Source: Myceligenerans indicum | Lineage (GTDB): Bacteria > Actinomycetota > Actinomycetes > Actinomycetales > Cellulomonadaceae | Reading direction: 5' to 3' | DNA length: 64,000 nt | Assembly (NCBI RefSeq): GCF_016742955.1 | Contig: NZ_JABBYC010000013.1 | Coordinates: forward strand, 1-64,000 | Shown: positions 24,934-32,228 of the stretch, one piece after another | How the letters are laid out: every line of letters starts with the position of its first letter | Numbering within the stretch: position 1 is the stretch's first letter | Position numbers and translations under genes: made by a program | The notes under the pieces: model-generated | Database searches by the model: none | What the model was told of the DNA's origin: nothing | The model's input: only the letters and a program-made list of their open reading frames with translations

Positions 24934-26595
24934 TCATGCCTTCGTCCGGCGGGCCGCCGTCTGCTCGTCGAACCGGACGTCCGGCAGGAAGCCGCTGCGC
25001 AGCCAGCCGTCCTCACCCGCCGTGAACCGCCACCGGGCGGCCGGGGCGGCGCCGAGCACGATCACGACCCAGCCGAACCGCAGGTCCGCGAACCGCGCGG
25101 CCAGCATCTCCTGCTGCTCGACGGCGGGCGGCCGGGAGAGCACCAGCACACCGCCCTCGCCGAGGACCAGCTCGGGCGTCACCTGCTCGATGCCGGCCAC
25201 GTGCTCGGCCGCCTCCTGCTGCGGCAGTCCGTTGCCGACCATCACGACGCGCGGATCGGCCGACCACGGGTTCGTGGTGAGTTCGCCCAGCCAGCGGCGC
25301 AGCACCTCGTGCCGGGCCCGGGTGGGGCCGTCGAGGCCGATGATGCCTCGCGCCTGCGCGAAGTCGATCAGGACGCGACCGCTCTCCCCGACGCCGACGG
25401 TGACCAGCCGGGAGTACCGGCCGGTCGGGGCGGACGACGCCGGCTCGGTCTGCAACCGCCCGATCTGCGCCGACCAGCTCGCACCGTCCTCGCTCACCAC
25501 CCACGGGGCGGGTGCCGGCGTGGCCGGGTTGTGCAGCCGCAGCCGCATCACCGCTCCCTCGACGAACACCCCCGCGAGGTCCGGCACGTCCACGCCGTCA
25601 CGCTCGCACCCGGCCATGAGCACCCGCAGCGCACGGTCCACCATCCAGGCCGACGACGTGTCGGTGCGCAGCAGGCTGTCGTCGAACGGCTCCTCCTGCC
25701 GCGCCGTCCGGCGACGTCGCAGCACGAACCAGACGCCGGCCGCGGCGCCGACGAGCAGCACCCCGGCCCCGACCGCGACCGCGAGCGCCGCCCCCGGGGA
25801 GCCCGCGGTGCTCGTCTCCGCACCGGGGGCCGGGGAGCCGCCCTCGTCCTCGGCCGTGGGGGACGGGTCCGCCGCGGACGGCACGGGGAGCGGGCCGTGC
25901 TCGACGCCCTCTCCCTCGGCGTCCGGCGGAAGCTGGAGCACCCAGCCCAGGTGGACGACCTCGGGGTCCGTGAGCGCGCCCCCGTCCGGCTGGGGACGTC
26001 CCTGGTTCAGTTCGAGGATCTCGGGCCACCGCTCGCCGTCGCCCAGGAGTTCCTCGGCGATGAGGTAGAGGTACTCGACCTCGCCCTCCGGTGTGCGTCC
26101 GACGACGTGGTACGGGACGGCGTCGTCGAGAGCACCGGTCTCCCCGGTGGCGGGCGGGGTGCCCGCCGGCGTGCCGGCCGACGGCGTGCCGGCGGCTCCG
26201 GCCGCCGAGACCCCGTCCGGCAGCGGGCCGTGCCGGATCCCCTCCCCCTCGGCGTCCTCGGGCATCCGCAGCACCCAGCCGGGCAGCAGGACCTCCGGGG
26301 TCGTGACGACGCTGCCGTCGGCCTGACGACGTCCCTCGTTGAGCTCGAAGATCTCGGTGTACCGTCCTCCGTCGCCCAGGTACCGCTGGGCGATCTCGAA
26401 GAGGAACTCGGGTTCGCCGTCGCCCTTGTCCTGCACGACGTAGTACGTGACGCTCTCGCCGTCGTCCTGTGCGAAGGACGGGACCTCCTGCACGGCGGCC
26501 GCGGCCTCCTGTGCGGCTGCCGGAATCCCTCCGGCGAGGAGCAGAGCGGCGATCGCCGCGGCGGCCGCGGCGATCAGGTTTCGGATTCGGGACAC
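24934..26595 (-). CDS. double-LysM single-pass membrane protein of the T7-like operon
   Basis: This 553-residue protein has a signal peptide (1-29, ending AAAQ) and two LysM-like modules (about 51-128 and 162-238). Each contains a YxVV start, the EIFELNEGR or EILELNQGR core, a PGWVLRMP or LGWVLQLP end and a repeated DAEGEG..HGPLP tail. An Ala/Pro linker follows, then one transmembrane helix (about 268-292), RRRR and a 250-residue cytoplasmic domain. It could anchor the secretion machine to peptidoglycan while its inner domain contacts the ATPase encoded next. I do not recognise the inner domain. Confidence 0.8.
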   Translation of the reverse strand: MSRIRNLIAAAAAAIAALLLAGGIPAAAQEAAAAVQEVPSFAQDDGESVTYYVVQDKGDGEPEFLFEIAQRYLGDGGRYTEIFELNEGRRQADGSVVTTPEVLLPGWVLRMPEDAEGEGIRHGPLPDGVSAAGAAGTPSAGTPAGTPPATGETGALDDAVPYHVVGRTPEGEVEYLYLIAEELLGDGERWPEILELNQGRPQPDGGALTDPEVVHLGWVLQLPPDAEGEGVEHGPLPVPSAADPSPTAEDEGGSPAPGAETSTAGSPGAALAVAVGAGVLLVGAAAGVWFVLRRRRTARQEEPFDDSLLRTDTSSAWMVDRALRVLMAGCERDGVDVPDLAGVFVEGAVMRLRLHNPATPAPAPWVVSEDGASWSAQIGRLQTEPASSAPTGRYSRLVTVGVGESGRVLIDFAQARGIIGLDGPTRARHEVLRRWLGELTTNPWSADPRVVMVGNGLPQQEAAEHVAGIEQVTPELVLGEGGVLVLSRPPAVEQQEMLAARFADLRFGWVVIVLGAAPAARWRFTAGEDGWLRSGFLPDVRFDEQTAARRTKA

Positions 26596-26620
26596 GGGTG
26601 CTCCGGGTGCTGGAAGATCG

Positions 26621-27322
26621 TCAGGTACGGGGTGGGGCCGATCCGGGGACGGCCCGGTCCGGCAGGGTCAGGGGGCTCGCGCCGGGGCCGGCCCACCGGA
26701 AGGTGCCCATCACGGCGTCGAAGAAGAGGACCAGAGCCTCGGCGAGCCTCTCGGAGTCCTCGCTGTTCCAGACCGTGCTGAAGGACAGGACGAGCCACTC
26801 GCCGAGCGCCTCGTCGCGGGAGACGGCGTACACGACCTGGTGGGTGGACAGCTCGGGGACGTCGCCGTCGCGCCGCACCGCGTGCTCGGTGTGCGCCAGG
26901 CGCACTCCCGGACGCCCGTCGAGCTCGACGAGGTCGCTCTCCTCGTAGCCGTCGGTGAGGAGTCCGGCGGCGACCTCGACCGGGTTCGCCCCGGCGTCGC
27001 TCACGAGTTCCACCTCGGTGATCGAGGCGGGGACCATCACCCCGTCGAGCGGCTCGGTGGGCAGGTAGACCGCGCCGGCACCCGCGTCGACCGCCTCGGC
27101 AAGCGTGGAGTGCAAGGTGTCGCGCAGCAGGCGGCGGTGCGGCTCGGCCGTGTCCCGGGGCAGGGTGTCGGGCAGCGCACGGGCCACCACCTGCTCGATC
27201 GCGGCGTCGAGCTCCCGTGCGCGGCCCGCGCCCGTGGGGAACCGGGCCCAGCCGGGCGGGAGCAGCATGGCCCAGGCGGCGGTCGGGCCACCGGCCTGTG
27301 CGGGTGCGGTCCGTTCGGTCAT
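26621..27322 (-). CDS. unrecognised protein of the T7-like operon (233 aa)
   Basis: I do not recognise this family. The protein is soluble, without a signal or membrane segment. It opens with a Pro/Trp motif, MLLPPGWARFPTGAG, then a helical stretch, then a beta-rich middle (VMVPASITEVELV, GVRLAHTEHAVRR, HQVVYAVSRDEALGEWLVLSF). The preceding gene's product also opens with a PAGW..VPPRGF motif, so the two may be distant paralogues. The gene overlaps the 239-aa gene by ATGA and is 25 bases from the LysM gene, so it belongs firmly to the operon. A chaperone for the secreted WXG partners is one possibility, but unproven. Confidence 0.75.
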   Translation of the reverse strand: MTERTAPAQAGGPTAAWAMLLPPGWARFPTGAGRARELDAAIEQVVARALPDTLPRDTAEPHRRLLRDTLHSTLAEAVDAGAGAVYLPTEPLDGVMVPASITEVELVSDAGANPVEVAAGLLTDGYEESDLVELDGRPGVRLAHTEHAVRRDGDVPELSTHQVVYAVSRDEALGEWLVLSFSTVWNSEDSERLAEALVLFFDAVMGTFRWAGPGASPLTLPDRAVPGSAPPRT

Positions 27323-28038
27323 GATGCGTCCCTCCGGCTGATCTTCACGGCGGGCAGCAGTTCGTCGAGCAGGTCGGACAGCACGGCGCCGAGGAACAGG
27401 TCCTGCGAGCGGCAGACCAGCACCGTGTCCGCCACGGCATCGCCGTGTTCCGTGCGGCGTCCCAGGGTCACGCTCACCCAGGCTCCGCCGGTGCCCTCGC
27501 CGACGTCGAGCCGCGTGACCCGCACACCGTCGCCGTCGGGCAGGTCCGGGTACTCGATCGTGGGCGGGACGAGCGGGGTGCCGCCCGTGGCGCCGAGCGC
27601 GGCCAGCAGGCCCGCGCCGTCGTCGTCGGAGGGCCCGGTGCCGACCGCGACCAGCACGGGGACCGGTGTGCGGCCCAGGACGCCGACCGCCGCGAGGACG
27701 CGGTTCCCGTCGGGGGCGACGCCGTCGGCGAACTCGCGCAGCCCGGCGACGGCCGCGGCGGCGATCCGCAGGCCCTCGGCACGGACGTCGTCGTCCGTGG
27801 CAGGGTCGTCGTCCGTGGCAGGGCCGGACAGGGCGGCTCGACCGTCCGGTCGGGCAGGGCCCGGGTCAGGATCCGGCCCGAGGGAGTCGGCGACGAGGGC
27901 GACGGCGTTCCGTTCCCATTCGGAGATGGTCGCGGCCGCGACGAACCCCCGTGGCGGTACGACGAGCCAGCCCGCGGGCGCCTCCACCGTCCAGGAGAAG
28001 CCGGAGCCCGGGCTCGGGTGCGTGGGGATGCTCGCCAT
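27319..28038 (-). CDS. unrecognised protein of the T7-like operon (239 aa)
   Basis: No family is recognised. The ATG at 28038 shares one base with the upstream stop (TGATG). The N-terminus FSWTVEAPAGWLVVPPRGF is followed by a helix with Trp. A poorly conserved Asp/Pro/Gly-rich linker contains a repeated ATDDDPATDDD. A beta-rich half (VLAAVGVLGRTPVPVLVAVG, VRVTRLDVGEGTGGAWVSVTL) follows, and the C-terminus is LVCRSQDLFLGAVLSDLLDELL. There is no signal peptide or membrane helix. It is probably a cytoplasmic component or adaptor of the secretion locus. Confidence 0.75.
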   Translation of the reverse strand: MASIPTHPSPGSGFSWTVEAPAGWLVVPPRGFVAAATISEWERNAVALVADSLGPDPDPGPARPDGRAALSGPATDDDPATDDDVRAEGLRIAAAAVAGLREFADGVAPDGNRVLAAVGVLGRTPVPVLVAVGTGPSDDDGAGLLAALGATGGTPLVPPTIEYPDLPDGDGVRVTRLDVGEGTGGAWVSVTLGRRTEHGDAVADTVLVCRSQDLFLGAVLSDLLDELLPAVKISRRDAS

Positions 28039-29480
28039 CAGACGGGGTTCTCCGAGTAGAGGCCGCTGTAGTCGGCGTCCTTCCACCAGTCGAAGCTGCT
28101 GCGCAGGTCGTCCGGGCCGAAGTTCGTCGGCGTCACGGCCTGGCCCCACAGCGAGGTGAACCAGCCGAAGCTGAACGCCGCCGGGCCCACGTACATCCAC
28201 CACCGGACCGGGAACGAGCTCGCCGAGCCCAGCAGGTTGCCGATCGTGGCGTTGATCTTGCCGAGGTCGTTGATGTCGTTGAGGCCGATCACGCGGTCCC
28301 AGCGCCAGTTGCCCGCGAACACGTCCTTGAACCGGCTCGCCTCGACCTGCCAGTACCTCGGGTTGGTCACCTGCCACCACGGTGGCTTGACGCTCGTCCT
28401 TCCCGCGAACTGGGTCCAGCGCTCGAGGTTCGCGATCCACGTGCCCAGATCCCGCTCGACTCCCGCCTGCCACGAGCCCGGGACGGGGCGGCGCGGCACC
28501 CGGAAGATGCCCCCGCCGGTCCGGATGAAGTCCTTGAGGTTCTTCAGGGTGTGGACGCGGCCCCAGGCCGCCTCCAGCGCCCTGCCGCCGGTGAGGCCGG
28601 CGCCCTGGGCGCCCTTGAGCGCCTTCGTGGCGATCGCCCCGACGCCGACCAGTCCCAGGCTCACCACGCCGAGGATGACGCTGAGCCAGCTCCCCTCGCC
28701 CTGCGCCGCGAGCACGAGGCTGAAGACGGTCGAGGCCACGGTGACCACGACGCCGAGCAGGGTGACCAGGCCCAGGCCGGGGATCAGGACCGCCAGGACG
28801 GCGAGCGCGATGCCGATGTATCCCAGGATCTCCACGAGCTTCTTGAGGACCTGGTTGAGCCGGAAGACGAAGGCGTCCCAGCCGCTCGTGTGCAGTCCGT
28901 CGCTGCCCCAGTTCTCGCGGATCCTGGCCGCCGCGCTCTCGGCGGCCGCCTGCAGGGCGCCCAGGGCGTTCGTGGCGCGGGTCCGGGCGTCGGCGAGCGC
29001 GCTGTCGGCCCTGCCGATGGCCGCCGAACGGTCCGACGAGTCCTGGCGCTCCTGGGGCGTGAGCGGGGGCGCGTCCTCGGGACGTTCCTCGTTGACGGGG
29101 TCGGGCATGCCCTCCGCGGAGCCGAGCGCCCTCTGGGCGTCCTCGGCGGCGGCCAGGGCGGTACCGGTCTCCGACCGCGCGCTCGCCAGGGCAGGCCGGT
29201 AGCCGACGATCGCGTCCCGCACGTCGGCGTACCGCCCCGCCGCCTTGTCGAGCGAGCCGGCCGACTCGCGGGCCCGCTTGCGCATCGCGTCCGCCGCCTG
29301 GCCCTTGAGGAGCCGTTCCTCGCCGTCCCCGATCTTCTTGAGCAGCGCTGCCTGCTCGGTCATCGCCGCGGCGATGTCCTGGTAGTGCCGGATGATCTCG
29401 TCCAGCCCCTCGGCGGCGGCGGGAACGGGGTCCGAGTCGTACCCGAGCAGGTCCCACCTCCCGTCACGGACCGCGCTCAT
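28038..29480 (-). CDS. large hydrophobic, Trp-rich WXG-like protein (candidate substrate)
   Basis: This 480-residue protein has an N-terminal helical region (1-130) of the length and style of WXG/LXG proteins (GLDEIIRHYQDIAAAMTEQA, AADAMRKRARESAGSLDKAA). A Ser/Ala helix follows, then two or three hydrophobic helices (about 217-285, including GLGLVTLLGVVVTVAS). The C-terminal 180 residues are rich in Trp, Asn and Arg (WWQVTNPRYW, NWRWDRVIGLNDIND, RWWMYVGPAAFSFGWF). It could be a membrane-inserting exported protein or a channel component. I know no close family. It sits between the WXG100 pair and the cytosolic genes. Confidence 0.75.
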   Translation of the reverse strand: MSAVRDGRWDLLGYDSDPVPAAAEGLDEIIRHYQDIAAAMTEQAALLKKIGDGEERLLKGQAADAMRKRARESAGSLDKAAGRYADVRDAIVGYRPALASARSETGTALAAAEDAQRALGSAEGMPDPVNEERPEDAPPLTPQERQDSSDRSAAIGRADSALADARTRATNALGALQAAAESAAARIRENWGSDGLHTSGWDAFVFRLNQVLKKLVEILGYIGIALAVLAVLIPGLGLVTLLGVVVTVASTVFSLVLAAQGEGSWLSVILGVVSLGLVGVGAIATKALKGAQGAGLTGGRALEAAWGRVHTLKNLKDFIRTGGGIFRVPRRPVPGSWQAGVERDLGTWIANLERWTQFAGRTSVKPPWWQVTNPRYWQVEASRFKDVFAGNWRWDRVIGLNDINDLGKINATIGNLLGSASSFPVRWWMYVGPAAFSFGWFTSLWGQAVTPTNFGPDDLRSSFDWWKDADYSGLYSENPV

Positions 29481-29528
29481 CGCTTCTCCTCACTGCGGCG
29501 GAGCAGGGCTCCGCGGGTGCGGCTCGTG

Positions 29529-29819
29529 TCACTGCTGCGACTCGTCGTCGAACACGGCCGCCAGCTGCTCGTCGGTGTCCGTCCAGGTCTCGGCGGCCTT
29601 GTCCATCTTCTTGGTGAGGTCGTCGAGGTTGGTCTGGAGCTTCTCCCGCTTGACCCACCAGTCGTCGACGAAGTCGTCCATCGCCTTCCGCACGACGTCG
29701 TGGCCCCAGATGTCGCCGCCCTGCCACATGGCGTCCATGTGCTTGAACTCGTCGTTGATCGCCTTGAGATCCTTGGCGGAGTCCTCCAGGACGGCCTTGG
29801 TCACGATGATGTCGGCCAT
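29529..29819 (-). CDS. WXG100-family protein 2
   Basis: This 96-residue helical hairpin protein has MWQGGDIWG at the turn, matching the WxG motif of type VII targets. Helix 1 is VLEDSAKDLKAINDEFKHMD and helix 2 is VRKAMDDFVDDWWVKREKLQ, followed by a C-terminal acidic tail. No classical YxxxD/E secretion tail is evident. It is separated from the upstream WXG100 gene by only 4 bases, so the two probably form an EsxA/EsxB-like heterodimer. ATG 29819. Confidence 0.88.
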   Translation of the reverse strand: MADIIVTKAVLEDSAKDLKAINDEFKHMDAMWQGGDIWGHDVVRKAMDDFVDDWWVKREKLQTNLDDLTKKMDKAAETWTDTDEQLAAVFDDESQQ

Positions 29820-29823
29820 GGCG

Positions 29824-30120
29824 TCACTTGTTCAGGGCGTTGGCGAGCTCCTCGTCGGTCTTGCGCAGGGCCCCGGCCGCCTCCTTGAGGTACTGGCCGA
29901 TGCCGTCCAGGCCCTCCATGAGCTGCTTGCCGCCCTTGTCCAGGTCCTTGTAGCACTCGTCGAAGCGCTTGGAGGACTTGTCGGTCACGTAGCCGTCCTG
30001 CACCAGGTTGTCGACCATGGAACGCAGCTGGTCGAGCTTGCCCTGCATGTCGGCCGCCTCCTGCTGCATGCGCGCGGCGGCGTCCTCCATCTCCTGGAAG
30101 GTCACGTTGATGTTCGGCAT
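29824..30120 (-). CDS. WXG100-family protein 1
   Basis: This 98-residue helix-turn-helix protein has VTFQEMEDAAARMQQEAADM, then a DGYVTDKSSKRFDECY turn where the usual Trp-X-Gly is replaced by a Gly-Tyr pair, then a second amphipathic helix ending in TDEELANALNK. It is the first gene of the minus-strand operon, with ATG 30120 preceded by GAGAGGACACCC. Together with the next gene it forms the expected small secreted pair. The frame extends upstream to 31065, but that part is a shadow of the sigma factor gene. Confidence 0.86.
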   Translation of the reverse strand: MPNINVTFQEMEDAAARMQQEAADMQGKLDQLRSMVDNLVQDGYVTDKSSKRFDECYKDLDKGGKQLMEGLDGIGQYLKEAAGALRKTDEELANALNK

Positions 30121-30383
30121 GACGGGTGTCCTCTCGGTGCGCAGGCGATCGATCGGGTGGAACCCGGCTATCGTCCGGAACAAGTCGAAACGGACACGCA
30201 ACGCCGGGGGAACTGCATGTGAACGTTCGACACACAGAGAATCGACAAAACCGCAGGTCATGAGCCTTTCGGAGGTCGTGGGCGGCGGGGCACGCCCGGA
30301 GGCGGGCGGCGACGGGAGAACCGCGGACGACGGGGCGGCGGGAATCTCGCCGGAGCCGCCGTCGCGCCAACTACGCTGGCGGC

Positions 30384-30935
30384 GTGGATCAGCTGGTCGA
30401 ACGTACCGACGAGGTGGAGCGGCTCGCCGCGGCGGCGGCCGGCGGCGACGCCCGCGCTCTGGACGAGCTCCTGGTGCACGTCCGCCCGGACGCGCTGCGG
30501 ATCTGCGCCCGGTTCCTGCCGTGCGCCGAGGACGCCGAGGAGGCGTGCCAGGACACGCTGCTCGCACTCGCGAGCGGCATCGGCCGCTTCGAGGGGCGCT
30601 CGGCCTTCCGGACCTGGCTCTACCGCGTCGCGGCCAACCGGTCACGAAGCACGTACCAGGCGCTCCGGCGCCGGTTCGAGGCGGAGAACGCCGTTCCCCC
30701 GCCCGACCGGCCCGACCCGCGACGTACCAGCGTCGTGGCGGGCACCCGCCTGGACCTCCTCGACGGCCTGTCCGCGATCGGCGCGGCGCACGCCGAGGCG
30801 GTCGCCCTGCGGGACGTGGCAGGCATGCCGTACGCGGAGGTTGCGGCAGCGCTCGGCGTCCCCGAGGGAACGGCGAAGTCTCGGGTGCACGAGGGCCGGC
30901 GGCGCCTGCGGGCGCGGCTCGACGGCGACGGGTGA
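30384..30935 (+). CDS. ECF-type RNA polymerase sigma factor
   Basis: This 183-residue extracytoplasmic-function sigma factor shows region 2 (LLVHVRPDALRICARFLP, AEEACQDTLLALASGI, FRTWLYRVAANRSRS) and region 4 (AVALRDVAGMPYAEVAAALGVPEGTAKSRVHEGRRRL). The GTG start lies 264 bases from, and divergent to, the WXG100 operon. No anti-sigma gene with a zinc motif follows; the downstream lipoprotein or the kinase nearby might act in signalling instead. It may control the secretion locus, but this is inferred from position only. Confidence 0.92.
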   Translation: MDQLVERTDEVERLAAAAAGGDARALDELLVHVRPDALRICARFLPCAEDAEEACQDTLLALASGIGRFEGRSAFRTWLYRVAANRSRSTYQALRRRFEAENAVPPPDRPDPRRTSVVAGTRLDLLDGLSAIGAAHAEAVALRDVAGMPYAEVAAALGVPEGTAKSRVHEGRRRLRARLDGDG

Positions 30936-31145
30936 GGCGTCCGGCCACGTGCCCGGCACGCGCACGACACGCGCACGCCGTCGGGCCGCGGCCGTCAGGG
31001 CTCCGGAAGCCCTGCCGCGACACCCGATCGAGGATCCCTCCCCGCCCCGGAGCCGGGCGTGACACACATCACTCTCTTCCCACCGAACCGCGGCGCCCTC
31101 CGGGCGGACTCATGTGGTGACGGAACCCGACAGAAGGAGATCACC

Positions 31146-32180
31146 ATGCGGTCCATCCCCCGCACCCTGCCCGCCGTGCTGGCACTCGCGCTCCCCCTGA
31201 CGCTGGCGGCCTGCGGCGGCGACGGCGAGGCCGTCAGCCCGCTCAGCGGCGAGGCCGCGACCCAGGACGAGCAGACGGACGCCGCGGACGATCAGGCGGC
31301 GTCCGCGAGCCCGGGCACCGGGGCACCGATCCCCGTGGCAGGCGTCACCGAACGCACCGTGGCCCACGTCCAGGCGGACGTGACGGTCCTGTCGGCCGAG
31401 GTGTCCTACGAGACCCCCGGCAGCAAGACCGGGGACATGCCTGACGAGCTCCCCGGCGAGGTCCCCTACCTCTACGTCCAGGTCAAGGTGACCAACCGCC
31501 TCCTCAACGAGGGCCTTCTGCTGCAGGACGGCATCTACCTGGACCTCGGGACCGGCGACCTTCTCCCCAACGTCCTGAACACCGACGCGTCGGGCAACAT
31601 CGATCCAGGCACGACGGCGAGCGGCTGGTACGGCTTCGAGCTCCCTGGGCCCGACGCGCCCGTCCAGGACGCGGCCCTCGTGCTCGGTGAGCTGGACCGG
31701 CGCCAGGACACCCTGCCGCTGACGGGCGAGGTGCCCGAGCCGGAGTATCCGAGGACGATCCACGTCGAGTCGCCCGGAACCGTCCTGACCGGGGAAGCCG
31801 GCGGCTCGCAGGAGCAGTGCCCGATGAGCGTGAAGATCACCGACGCCACGCTGGCCCCCTGGATCGGGTTCGACCGCGACGGCACCTCCTACCTCACCGA
31901 GCAGGCCGCAGCGGACAGCCTGATGGTGCTCCTGGAACTGGACGCGAGCACGCCGAAGGGCGCGATCAGCTGCTTCGTCGCCATCGGTGACGAGCTGCAC
32001 CTGGTCGTGGACGGTGAACGGCGCGGCGACCTGCCGCAGTTCTACGAGGCCGGTGTCGTCCCGGAAGGCACCACCGACCAGCAGTTCGTCGTCTACGAGA
32101 TCCCGGCCGACGCCCGGGTGGAGCTCGAATGGGGCAACCTCACCGGGAAGACGGTACTGACCGAGATCCCGGTCCCGTAG
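31146..32180 (+). CDS. putative lipoprotein
   Basis: This 344-residue exported lipoprotein has a signal (MRSIPRTLPAVLALALPLTL then LAAC, lipid on Cys) and an Ala/Asp-rich tether. Residues about 60-170 form a beta-rich domain (VTVLSAEVSYETPGSKTG, YLYVQVKVTNRLLNEGLL) resembling DUF4352/immunoglobulin-like domains, and a C-terminal half follows. I do not recognise the function. The start has a strong AGAAGGAGA site. It lies 210 bases behind the sigma factor gene on the same strand and converges on the kinase. Confidence 0.75.
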   Translation: MRSIPRTLPAVLALALPLTLAACGGDGEAVSPLSGEAATQDEQTDAADDQAASASPGTGAPIPVAGVTERTVAHVQADVTVLSAEVSYETPGSKTGDMPDELPGEVPYLYVQVKVTNRLLNEGLLLQDGIYLDLGTGDLLPNVLNTDASGNIDPGTTASGWYGFELPGPDAPVQDAALVLGELDRRQDTLPLTGEVPEPEYPRTIHVESPGTVLTGEAGGSQEQCPMSVKITDATLAPWIGFDRDGTSYLTEQAAADSLMVLLELDASTPKGAISCFVAIGDELHLVVDGERRGDLPQFYEAGVVPEGTTDQQFVVYEIPADARVELEWGNLTGKTVLTEIPVP

Positions 32181-32196
32181 GGTCTCGCCGGGGGTA

Positions 32197-32223
32197 CGGC
32201 GGACGTCCGGCGGACGTCCGCCG
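32197..32223. terminator. bidirectional hairpin between lipoprotein and kinase genes
   Basis: CGGCGGACGTCC (32197-32208) pairs perfectly with GGACGTCCGCCG (32212-32223) across a 3-base loop in the 48-base space between the two convergent genes. Confidence 0.7.
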
Positions 32224-32228
32224 GGCCG

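Noticed and set aside
30121-30383. ECF-type promoter in front of the WXG100 operon
   Set aside because: GGAAC and CGTT-like pieces occur, but none on the right strand with the 16-17 base spacing.
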